DNA from: Stereocaulon alpinum
Taxonomy: Eukaryota; Ascomycota; Lecanoromycetes; Lecanorales; Stereocaulaceae
Assembly: GCA_018257865.1 (NCBI GenBank)
Contig: JAEUBA010000010.1
Coordinates: 310,001 to 374,000, forward strand
Direction of reading: 5' to 3'
Length of the DNA: 64,000 bases
Shown here: positions 32,566-41,708 of the stretch, piece after piece
Numbering within the stretch: position 1 is the stretch's first letter
Layout of the letters: each line of letters opens with the position of its first letter
Position numbers and translations under genes: made by a program
The notes under the pieces: model-generated
What the model was told of the DNA's origin: nothing
What the model saw: only the letters and a program-made list of their open reading frames with translations
The model's database searches: none

Positions 32566-34256
32566 ATGGCGCATAATTCAGAGGGGATAGTGTCTTCTGA
32601 TACTGGGAAGGCGTATGATGAGAAGATAGAAGCATCTCCTGATACTTTTTCGGACGATGTCGAAATCGTCCATGGAATCAATGAGAAATCGCTACTCCGA
32701 AAGCTGGACTCGAAACTCTTGCCCGCAGTCACTCTACTATATCTTCTATCTTTTCTGGATCGCAGCAATGGTACGAGCCCTCTGAATTGTACGCATCAGT
32801 GGCGCTGACATTCTCATTAGTGGCCAATGCGAGGGTTGAGGGCTTGATCAAGGACTTGCACATGAGTAAGCTCGACCTTGCAGTATGTTGACCGCAGCGC
32901 CACTGACGCGAAGCGCCGCACAGCTGGAGACGAGTATCTTACTGGATTGACCCTGTATTTCATTGGCTATGTACTCTTCGAGGTTAGTAATCCCTTGCGT
33001 CTTTTGTGGATGCTTCTCCGTACTAAGTAGATCAGGTCCCAGCCAACACGGTCCTCAAATTGACATCGCCAAAGCTATGGCTCCCTACACTCACACTTAC
33101 CTGGGGTCTTGTCGCTACCCTGATGGGCGTCACACAGAACAAAAGTGGCTTCTTCGCCGTTCGCTTTTTCCTAGGCGTGGCGGAAAGCGGGCTCTTTCCT
33201 GGTGTGGTATACTATCTTTCCATGTGGTACAAGCGGGAAGAGCGACAATATCGAATCTCGTTATTCTTCAGCGCCGCGTCCCTAGCTGGCGCGTTTGGTG
33301 GCATTCTTGCATATGTAAGAGGACCTTTCTGGCCAGTGAAAGGTTTGTCTAACAAAATGCAGGGCATTGCATTCATGAAAGGCGTTGGTGGTCTGAATGG
33401 GTGGCGCTGGATCTTCATCCTTGAGGGTATTCTGACTGTGATCGTCTCCGTATCATCTTATTACTTCATTGCCAATTATCCATCCACCGCCAAATTCATC
33501 ACTGAGAATGAAAGATCATACATACAAGCCCGTCTCAAAGCCAACAGCGACTCCACCAGGGACGAAGTCTTCACCTGGCACAATTTCACCACGGCCTTGA
33601 AAGACTATAAAGTCTGGCTGTACGGGTTAGGCTTCCACACCTTGAGCTTGCCTCTATATACATTATCTCTCTTTCTTCCCACGATCATCAAGGAACTCGG
33701 CTACACTGCCGCTCAAGCGCAACTGCTCACTGTACCGCCTTACACGGTAGCGACGATCTTGACTCTGAGTGTCGCAATAATATCCGAGAAGGTCAAATTA
33801 CGAGCACCGTTCATCATGGGCGCCGCCAGTCTTGCCATAATAGGCTATATCATCCTCCTCAGCTCCACTAAACCTGGCGTCGCGTATTTCGGCACCATAC
33901 TAGCGGCAGGAGGCATCTATCCAGCAACGGCCATCGTTCTCTCCTGGCCGGCGAACAATGTCAGCGGGCAGACAAAACGAGCAACGGCGAATGCGATGCA
34001 GATCTCAATCGGAAATCTCGGGGCTGTGTTGGGGACGCAACTGTACAGAACAGAGGGCGCGCCAAGATTCTTCCTAGGTCATGGGTTTGCATTAGGGTAC
34101 TTGGTTGCCAACATATTTGTTATTGGGACTTTGTGGTTTGTCTTGAAGAGGGAGAATGACAGGCGGGACAGGGGGGAGAGGGATGCCAGATTGCAAGGCG
34201 TTTCGGAGGATGAATGGCTGGGTGATGCGGATCCGAGGTGGAGGTTTCAGACATGA
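32566..34256 (+). CDS. MFS transporter, anion:cation symporter (Dal5/Tna1-like) family
   Basis: Plasma-membrane secondary transporter. Five exons: 32566-32770, 32821-32865, 32924-32982, 33036-33314 and 33363-34256, giving 493 aa. ACS family signature: KLLPAVTLLYLLSFLDRSN (TM1), TGLTLYFIGYVLFEVPANT (TM2), RFFLGVAESGLFPGVVYYLSMWY, NGWRWIFILEG and ALKDYKVWLY. There are about 12 membrane segments and cytosolic acidic N- and C-termini. Relatives carry nicotinate, allantoate, pantothenate or sulfonates; the substrate is not readable here. The fourth intron (33315-33362, 48 bp) is in frame and stop-free. The TauD dioxygenase gene follows on the same strand. Confidence 0.9.
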
Positions 34257-35324
34257 GGTACCAGCGTTCTGACCACTTCTCATACTTTTTTAGTGCTCCT
34301 TAGAAGGGGAACAATGCCGTTTCATCGTATTTGTGAGAATCTTGTGAACATGTGCAAGACCGTCGGGAAAGCGTTGATAGGAAGGTACTGTAAGCCTTCA
34401 ATAGCCCCGGGGACATTCTAGGGGTATTCATACCCCTAGAATGTCTATACAGCCATCGGCCAGATCACTCTTTGGTTTTGGACCTTGAGCGATGGCCTAG
34501 TGGCATGGTCGAGCCTGACAGTACCGTAGAATTCTAGATTAAGTCTGAATTGAGAAGAAGCTATAATCGGAGATATTAAACGAAGGCTTTTTCAGAGAAA
34601 GACGAGGCACTTAACGACACCTCCGACCGTTCGGAGCGAGGTTTGGAATAGGGATTCGAGTCCAGATTGGGGGAATCCAGGCGGTAGTATTTTCCCAGGT
34701 TCGTCCAAGTATAAAAGGTTGATACTCACAGCCAGATTGACGGATGATTCCGTAGCAGTGGTGGGAGCAGCTACGGGGATATATGGAAATGGAGGATCAA
34801 AGAAGTGAATGACCGAAGGGGGAACGCAATAATTACCAACAAAGATCTCTTCCACTTGGCCGATCGAGATCGCCCCGGTCGCCAGAAGACAGAGAATTAG
34901 GATTCTTGAAAATCTGGTCGTGGTGAGAAGGCCGTCGGAATACTACTCGGGGTGGAGTCTCTACCTTATTAAACGCATGCTACTCCGTTTGGGTGCTCGC
35001 TCCGTCCTCCGTAAACTCCTCCCGGAGACGGAATTCCCGCCAACTTCTCGGTTGTTAGCATTGAAGACCTTCGCCAGCGAATGGTCTGTAGGGGCACACA
35101 AATAGCGGCGGGTACAACCGCATTGCGACATTTTGATGCACAATGACAACAGCCCCAAACATGCGGGGCTATATCCATTACTGACGTTAGAAGATATCGT
35201 CGCGTTCGGCAATTGTATGTTAGCTGATCATTAGCTAGTATAACGTCACACGTATTTGGCATGCAAAAGTGGACGTTACTAGTTATCGTCTTATCCACCT
35301 ATACTCGGACAAGTCAATGCAATC
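34257..35324. other. Intergenic 1.07 kb between MFS and TauD genes
   Basis: It contains the 34-bp palindrome described separately and, on the minus strand (about 34910-34690), a signal-peptide-like reading frame (RFSRILILCLLATGAISIG) that lacks an ATG. Otherwise nothing is supported. Confidence 0.45.
34412..34445. repeat. Perfect 34-bp palindrome (hairpin) downstream of MFS gene
   Basis: Arms GACATTCTAGGGGTAT and its exact complement are separated by only two bases (TC). It lies 155 bp after the MFS stop codon. It could form a strong stem in the 3' UTR, or be a small mobile-element footprint. Confidence 0.9.
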
Positions 35325-36759
35325 ATGGCGCCCACAGCAATTGAGACATACCCAAGGTCCGAGAAGGCCGAACATGTCTCCCAATCCAAATTTCCAGATG
35401 GCATCAAAACCTCCGGGCAGCACCCGCCAGTCTATGAAAAGCTGAGACCATACGATGAATTCCCCAAATTCATTGACGGACCGTCAGTCTGGCGGACAGA
35501 AGATTACAAGGCCAGCCCAGAGCGCTGGACGCATCGCTTTACCGATGATGAGATCGCTGAAATGAGTGTCGCGGCCGACAGCTTCAGAGAGAGTGGTATG
35601 CCGTTGACAGGCATCTCAAAGGTGAGCTATCCCGCCGTAAACGTAAGAGGGGACGCGAGGGAATATCTGACTGCGGGTTCTTCAGGAAAATTTCCATCTG
35701 CCCAAGTTATCAAAGTATCTTGAAAGCATCCGTCAAGATCTCATCGATGGCAAAGGTTTCATCCTTTGCAAAGGCTTTCCTGTCCAAGAGTGGGGCAATC
35801 ACAAATCGGCAATCGCATACATGGGCCTTGGGACCTATCTGGGCTATTTCGTCAGCCAAAATGGGAAGGGTCATGTCCTGGGCCACGTCAAAGATCTGGG
35901 CGAGGATGCAACCCAGATCGATAAAGTGCGGATCTATCGCACAAATGCACGGTGAGATACATCTGCCCTTTCTCCGAAGCCATTGTCCATCATTCCACAA
36001 AAACAGGTTACTAAGATGATCATTATTGAAAGTCAATTCTTCCACGCCGACCCCTCAGACATTGTAGGTCTCTTATGCATAGCACGCGCACTCGAGGGCG
36101 GCGAATCCGACATTGTATCCGTCCACCACGTCTTCAACACTCTCCAAAAGGAGAATCCAGAAGTAGTCAAGACATTAACAAAGCCAATTTGGTATTTCGA
36201 CCGTAAAGGCGAGGTAAGCAAAGGCGAGGAGCCGTACATCCGCAACCCAGTCCTCTACCTCGAAGACGGTGGAAAGGGGAGAGTGTTTTGCAAGTACGTA
36301 TTACCTTGAGCCTCCACCATTCCTCATGTAGTACATCCGCCCAACTCGCCCTTTCCAACATGCTCTCGCACTAACGAAACAAACTTTCCAAAAAGATGGG
36401 ACCCCTACTACGTCCGCTCCCTCACCCGCTTCTCCTCCATAGGCGAAATCCCACCTCTCTCTTCCGCCCAGATCACCGCGCTCGAGACTCTCGAAGATAC
36501 ATGCAACCGACTCGCCCTGCACATGATCCTCGAGGTCGGCGATATTCAATTCTTATCTAACATGCACGTTTTGCACGCGCGCACGGCATACAAAGACCAC
36601 GCACCACCGTTGCCGAGGAGGCATCTGATGCGGCTTTGGTTGGCGACACCGGGGGGTGAAGGCGGCTGGAAGCTACCGTTCCCGGATACGGAGGAGAGGA
36701 AGAGGGGAGGGATTCAGGTTGATGAGACGGCTCCTGTTGCGCGCTTAGACGCGGATTGA
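35325..36759 (+). CDS. TauD/TfdA-family Fe(II)/2-oxoglutarate dioxygenase
   Basis: Predicted 2-oxoglutarate-dependent oxygenase; the family includes taurine dioxygenase and fungal sulfonate dioxygenases (JLP1). Exons 35325-35621, 35686-35951, 36033-36293 and 36396-36759 give 395 aa. The metal triad is visible: His192 and Asp194 in FFHADPSD, and the distal His335 in HVLHARTAY. The downstream RHLMRLWLA supplies the expected 2-oxoglutarate Arg. The third exon begins only after an acceptor AAAG; using the earlier CAG at 36006 would break the frame before FFHAD. No targeting signal is seen. It lies downstream of the ACS transporter; the two may act on one substrate (inference). Confidence 0.88.
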
Positions 36760-37198
36760 TGAATTCAAAACGGCGATAGAGTCAATAGCTTTGTCAGCCG
36801 CAGCTTGTCGATATCTTTTATCGAGAGATTTCCGAGAAGGTTCGTTTTCTGCGCAAATTTGGATTCCTTTTTGTGATTTGTCCGTATTCATGCTATTTTT
36901 GTTCATTACTGTACCAAAATCCCTTTGCAGCGCTTGTTATCATAAGCCTTAAAAAAGGCTCTCGTTGCGTTGAACACTATTACCGAGCGAAAAATGTCAA
37001 AGTCATTGCTTCCAAGCTAGCCTACCGTCTGAACAATCTTAGACTTCTTGTACTTTTGGGACGCCAAGAATTGAGGTCAATGCATGACCCGGTGATGAAC
37101 AAATATACACCAAGCGCTTTCGTAGCATGGTCCTCTAAGAAGCAAGGTCAGCTTCAACAGGTCTCTCGTCAAGGACCATGGGGATAGAATAAATGGCC

Positions 37199-37480
37199 TC
37201 ACACGACCAACAGCAGCGCAATGGACAGAATAGAACAGAACTTACCGACGTCCGCCCAACCAGGATCCTTATCATCCGGGGCATTGATTAGACACTTGCT
37301 CACCACTGCAAATACAGATGCCTTCAACTGCGCAAAAGACATCATGGTCACCTGGTCATCTTCACCTCCCGGAACGAATCCCATGGGCTACTGGTTGCGC
37401 ATGGCGACTACGAGCGAACAACAGCCGTCTTGCCATCCAAAGGGGACCTCTTGAGTGATTTGCGCGACTGGCTGAGGTGC
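37199..37480 (-). pseudogene. Possible relic of a small cysteine-containing protein gene
   Basis: The minus strand reads VPFGWQDGCCSLVVAMRNQ, a stop, then MMSFAQLKASVFAVVSKCLI and DDKDPGWADVG, followed directly by a donor-like GTAAGTTC at about 37244. Upstream on the same strand CDPSRTPAEGSFNW is also readable. The GGWADVG-type ending recurs in small secreted fungal proteins, so a decayed gene of that kind is possible. The evidence is composition and one donor site; treat as tentative. Confidence 0.22.
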
Positions 37481-37747
37481 TTTGCTTCTAGTAGAAGGTG
37501 AACTGATTAGACCCCATCTTCAAACGTGATCAAGATTGTCCAGTTGAAGCTACCCTCTGCTGGAGTCCGGGAAGGATCACAAGTAAATCGTGATCCTCGA
37601 CGTAATTTGCTCGGTAGAGAGCAAAGAGCAAAGGTGTCGAACTTTGCATATTTGAAAACAATTGGATATCGACGCATGGGAATAGTCTAGGCAGCCATCG
37701 AATTGTTCTGAAAATTACCGATCAATACCGTTAGATTGATTTCGTGT

Positions 37748-37810
37748 GTAAAACGGCATCGAGACCATCGCGCATCGGGGCGCGTTCTCACCTGCACACA
37801 AACTAAGGTA
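37748..37810. repeat. Degenerate dispersed repeat copy
   Basis: The stretch with CGGCATCGAGACCATCGCGC and GCACAC resembles 40048-40107 (CGGCCTCAAGACCATCGTG and GCACAC) in the same orientation, with most differences C/T or G/A. The two copies bracket the TIR element and the HNH gene. Confidence 0.5.
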
Positions 37811-37850
37811 CCCGCGTAGTATGTGTGCAGATGAATTACTTCATCCGGTA

Positions 37851-37948
37851 CCCAAACTATAATAATCTCGCATTTTTCAGAACTTTCCGTAGCGTCCTCA
37901 CCAATTTTTGCTGCATAACCTACGCAACTTTCTGCAGCCACCAACACG
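37851..37948 (+). repeat. Left terminal inverted repeat, 98 bp
   Basis: Pairs with 38538-38635 (96 of 98 matches). The two differences are at the inner part, in CTGCATAACC against CTGCAAAACC and AACTTTC against AACCTTC. Confidence 0.9.
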
Positions 37949-38132
37949 CCTAGAAACACCCCTAAACGGGCAGAATTAAGGCCAGAAACGCGTACGATTG
38001 GTTCTTCTTTGGTGTAGCTACTTTGCGACGGTTGCGCTGACCTCACCTATCTCCTAGTCCTCCGCCGCTATATATCTACAGACCACCTCATTCTTCCGAA
38101 GACTTTACACCAGAGAGTACCTCTTTACCTCT

Positions 38133-38501
38133 CTATAACACTGACCAACTGACTGTATAGGGCGAGATGATCGGTTTAGGACTTGATTGACTCTGCTGGC
38201 GTGCTAGAACCTCGTTAAGGCTTGGGGCAGGGGGCTTAGCGGAGATGGAGGCAGAGGCGGAGGTGCTGGCGGAGGTGCTGGGTTGGGGAGTCGCTAATGG
38301 AGCCTCAGTGGTAGTGGACCTTTTCGATACAGGCCTTCTCGGAGGCCTCTTCTGTAGCGGCGGCGGCGGTGCAGCTGGTGGAGGTCTTCCTCTGGAAGAA
38401 CGCCCTGGCGGTCGTATAGCGGCGTTGAAAATGGCTTCGGCGGCAGCGTCAGGGTTATCTAGAATGTAAGATCTTTTAGCAACACCACGGCGAGGCTTCA
38501 T
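38133..38501 (-). CDS. Proline-rich protein carried inside the TIR element
   Basis: An open frame of 122 aa starting MKPRRGVAKRSYILDN, followed by DAAAEAIFNAAIRP. Then comes a low-complexity part rich in P, R and S, with a run of alternating Ser/Ala, ending in SPYTVSWSVL. It has no catalytic motif of a transposase. The first 35 residues (basic, then an alanine-rich helix) are the only part that looks ordered. It lies wholly between the inverted repeats. It may be an accessory protein, a captured host fragment or a chance frame. Confidence 0.4.
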   Translation of the reverse strand: MKPRRGVAKRSYILDNPDAAAEAIFNAAIRPPGRSSRGRPPPAAPPPPLQKRPPRRPVSKRSTTTEAPLATPQPSTSASTSASASISAKPPAPSLNEVLARQQSQSSPKPIISPYTVSWSVL

Positions 38502-38537
38502 TATTACTGTTTTTGGAAGCTTTCATAAAGAATTAGA

Positions 38538-38635
38538 CGTGTTGGTGGCTGCAGAAGGTTGCGTAGGTTTTGCAGCAAAAATTGGTGAGGACGCTACGGA
38601 AAGTTCTGAAAAATGCGAGATTATTATAGTTTGGG
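38538..38635 (-). repeat. Right terminal inverted repeat, 98 bp
   Basis: Complement of 37851-37948 with two differences; the outer TA lies at 38636-38637. Confidence 0.9.
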
Positions 38636-38760
38636 TAAGGCGTATCTTTTGCCGCTCCTCCGGAAAACTCTAGGCCGCACTTCTGACATCCAATCACAAG
38701 CTATCAAGCACCTAATTCATCGGTTACAACTTCCACAAAAGAACCCTCCAACGAATCTTC

Positions 38761-39791
38761 ATGACGGCTGATAGGTCGCTTGGACGTAATGTCCACATAT
38801 ATGATGCCAAAGATCGTTCAAAGCTACTTGGTGGTCTGATACTGAACAATGGCATTACCAAGTCCAATCTTTATTCGATGGTGGAAATTTGGTTGCTCTT
38901 TGATTCCTCCTTCTCTATCGAAAACGAAGCCGCTACTACATTGCAGAGGAACGAAGAGCCGTTAGTTGGCGGGAAGTATTATGTTGTCGGTAGGCTTCGG
39001 GCTCTGATTCCAATGTGGGCGATTGATTTATAGTCCATAGGATCGTTTACAGTCAATGACGAGCCCTGTCTTACGCGAACGATCTCATTATCTACAGGCA
39101 CTCGTCTCAGATCATTCCGCGAGGAAGTTCGGAAACGAGACGGTAGATGTGTTATTACAGACAATATAGTACCTGGAGCTCCCTACGACTATTGGAAAGG
39201 ATTCCAGGCTGCGCATATATTTCCTCTCGCCTATGAAGGACACTGGACACAGCACAATTTTTCTCGTTGGATTACTATTCCGGCTTCTAATGGAGACAAT
39301 ATCAATTCAAAGCAGAACGGGCTGTTGTTAAGATCAGATATTCACGAACTCTTTGACGTCTTTGACATCTCAATCAATCCTGACGTATGACCCTATAGAC
39401 GCTGTCTTATGAATTTTCAGCTACTAATGATGGCAGGATAATTATAAAGTTTTTCACTTTTCACACGATGGAAATAATGTCGCAGGCAAACTCCTTGGTG
39501 AACGGTTCCGCAATGATCCTGAAAGGCCCCCTGATGAAATTCTTCGATGGCATTTTCGGCAAGCTGTGTTGACAAACATGAGAGGTGTTGGAGAGCCAAG
39601 CTTCGAAATAGATCTCCCTCCTGGCTCGGATATGCTAGGTGAGATACGTGAAGGCCCAAAAGCCGCGGAACGAATGGAATTTGAGTTGTTCAGCCGTCTT
39701 GCGGTAAGCATTGTTATCCCTGGCACTAGGACTGCGAAATATCAAATGCTAAGCAAAATTTGGGCCTCAGTTGCACGAAACTCCTCGGTAG
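38761..39791 (+). CDS. HNH nuclease domain protein (HNH_2 type)
   Basis: Predicted metal-dependent endonuclease-fold protein of unknown role. Exons 38761-38989, 39053-39384, 39437-39703 and 39771-39791 (all GT-AG, consistent phases) give 282 aa. The first 75 residues form a separate conserved-looking region (RNVHIYDAKDRSKLLGGLI). The HNH core begins near residue 108 with EVRKRDGRCVITD, followed by AAHIFPLAYEGHW (His near 131), INSKQNGLLLRSDIHELFD and a DVFDISINPDD segment, as in the fungal HNH_2 family. These genes are often multicopy and lineage-specific in filamentous fungi. It starts only 125 bp after the TIR element. The last exon of six residues is the least certain. Confidence 0.75.
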
Positions 39792-40452
39792 CAATAGGAA
39801 GGCTTTGTTAAGCAAAGCTCGGCCTTGGAGAAGGGAGGTCTGCCGAGGATGGCAAAAGCATGTAATAAACCAGTATGCCAACTATACTGGGACCCGTGCT
39901 CCAACTCCCTTTTCTGCCTTCTCTTATGCCCTTCGGTCGCTATTTAGCCAACTCCGCCTTCTTCCGCCACCTGTCTTTTTAGATTGATACCATTAGGCTG
40001 AAAATCGTATTTCACGCGCTTAAAATGATGCAGTGAGAAGGCATCATAAAGCGGCCTCAAGACCATCGTGAATTGGGCACGTTTTCACTGGCACACTTAC
40101 TACGTGCTGGAGGACGCGATTCTCGTTTCGTAGATCACCCTGCAGCGGCGGGCGGTTGGGCCCGAGAGCATCCCGCGAAAAAAGACCCCTGCTAGCGTAC
40201 CGACGACCTACCGAAGCGGATTCTCGCATGGCAACGGTAAACAAAGCCATCCTAAAAAGCCCATTGTCGCTTCTACGCTTCCCTACTCGCTTTACATTTC
40301 TCCGAAAACAAGAGTACTTCAAAGCATCAGTACATTCCGCAGTGGTCTGGAACCTCTTGATAATCTTTCCCAGCATAGCAGAATAAAACATTCTTCGACG
40401 GAAAGCGCCTACATCCACCAATTTTCCCAGGATAATCCTTGAGTCTTCAGCC
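39792..40452. other. Intergenic between HNH gene and UBC11
   Basis: It holds a degenerate repeat copy at about 40048-40107 and the UBC11 promoter. The long minus-strand frame 40044-40454 overlaps the UBC11 promoter and shows no motif. Confidence 0.45.
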
Positions 40453-41149
40453 ATGGCAGACTTCGCTATGGAAGATACTCAGAACGCTGCCCCGGGCCAA
40501 CTGACTGCCCACGAGGCCGCGAAGCTTTCCTCTACCTCTCGCCGTCAAGATGCTCAGAGCGTCACCAAACGGTATGTATGCCCCCAGCAACCCTGGCACA
40601 TCAATTGCCGCCCTTCCAGTCAGTCCAGAGCGCCACGCTAATTCCACTCCAGCCTCCAAACCGAACTCCGCCAACTAATGCTCTCGTTCACGCCCGGCAT
40701 TTCCGCGTTTCCCTCCTCCCCTGAGAACCTCCTCAATTGGACGGCCACTATTGCCGGCCCGGACGACACGCCCTACGCCAACCTCACGTTCAAGCTCTCC
40801 TTCCTATTCCCACCGAACTACCCATATGCGCCGCCGACGGTGCTGTTCAAGACACCGATATACCATCCCAATGTAGATTTCAGTGGACGGATATGTCTGG
40901 ATATTCTAAAGGACAAGTGGAGTGCGGTGTATAATGTGCAGAGTGTGCTGTTAAGTCTGCAGAGTCTGCTGGGGGAACCGAATAAGTAGGTTATGCTATT
41001 GAAGACATGCACTGGGAGAATGTTTGCTGACCAGATTTGATAACAGTGCAAGTCCTTTGAACGGTCAAGCGGCAGAGTTGTGGGACTCGGACCCTGCTGA
41101 ATTCAAGCGATTGGTGCTGGCGCGTCACCAGGATCTGGATGAGGAGTAA
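40453..41149 (+). CDS. UBC11: Mitotic E2 ubiquitin-conjugating enzyme, UBE2C/UbcH10 type
   Basis: E2 enzyme that works with the anaphase-promoting complex to ubiquitinate cyclins and securin. Exons 40453-40571, 40653-40985 and 41047-41149 give 184 aa. The E2 fold is complete: GPDDTPYANLTFKL, PPTVLFKTPIYHPNVD with HPN, and catalytic Cys121 in GRICLDILKDKWSAVYNV. The last helices are SLLGEPNNASPLNGQAAELW. The N-terminal extension of about 40 residues and the LMLSFTPGISAFP segment fit the UBE2C subfamily rather than UBC4. Confidence 0.93.
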
Positions 41150-41708
41150 GGCGGATAGGTCGATGGAGCATGTGCCCTTTGGTCGAGTGGTTCCTTTGTA
41201 TAGTCTTGGACGGGAAAGCATTGTTGTTGCATTGCATGGGTGGAGCCATAATGATACTCCTGGTGGTAGTGCGTCTCAGAATGCTGTGGATGACTAATGT
41301 AGAACAGGACAATGAGAGATTCTGTGATTGTCAATTTCATTCCATACCTTGCTCTGAGGGTCGTGATTTCGCAATTCTTGCTCTGGTCACTCTTTGGATT
41401 TTGAAGGGACGTACTCCTGTAAGCATTGGCAGACAACGTAGTTTGCGGGAGGAAAACCGAGACTCTGCTTTTTTCAATCTCCAGAAACAAGCGTGATCCT
41501 GTCCATTGTAGTTGCATGACATCGTTCAGCGAGATCAAAATGAAAAGAGTGAAGTTCTTAACTTGGCGTTCTAATTGCACAGTATCCGCTCTTAGTGTCA
41601 AATTGTGAATACATTCGTCACATATGTAAAGCAGCGCGTGCAAGTCTGGTCCCAATTCATGAACTTCATAACGACCATACATTCCTCTTACTGTGCTCAA
41701 ACAAAGCG
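41150..41708. other. Convergent intergenic region, UBC11 and nucleoside transporter
   Basis: Both 3' UTRs fall here. Frames on either strand have no domains. Confidence 0.45.

Larger units (their letters stand above)
36760..37850. other. Intergenic 1.1 kb, repeat-containing
   Basis: It holds the possible decayed frame at 37199-37480 (minus) and, at about 37748-37850, a degenerate repeat related to 40048-40107 and to 31515-31551. No intact gene seen. Confidence 0.45.
37851..38635. mobile_element. 785-bp terminal-inverted-repeat element, TA-flanked
   Basis: The two ends are 98-bp inverted repeats (37851-37948 and 38538-38635) that differ at only 2 of 98 positions, starting CCCAAACTATAATAATC. 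Both outer ends are flanked by TA (37849-37850 and 38636-38637), the duplication made by Tc1/mariner-type transposases. The interior of about 590 bp carries one minus-strand frame with no DDE motif, so the element should depend on a transposase made elsewhere. Near-identity of the ends implies recent activity or conversion. Confidence 0.85.

Noticed and set aside
37851..38635. Mutator-type element because of long inverted repeats
   Set aside because: The flanks show a TA repeat only; no 8-11 bp direct repeat is visible.
40044..40454. 136-aa minus-strand frame upstream of UBC11
   Set aside because: It overlaps the UBC11 promoter and a degenerate repeat copy and has no motif.
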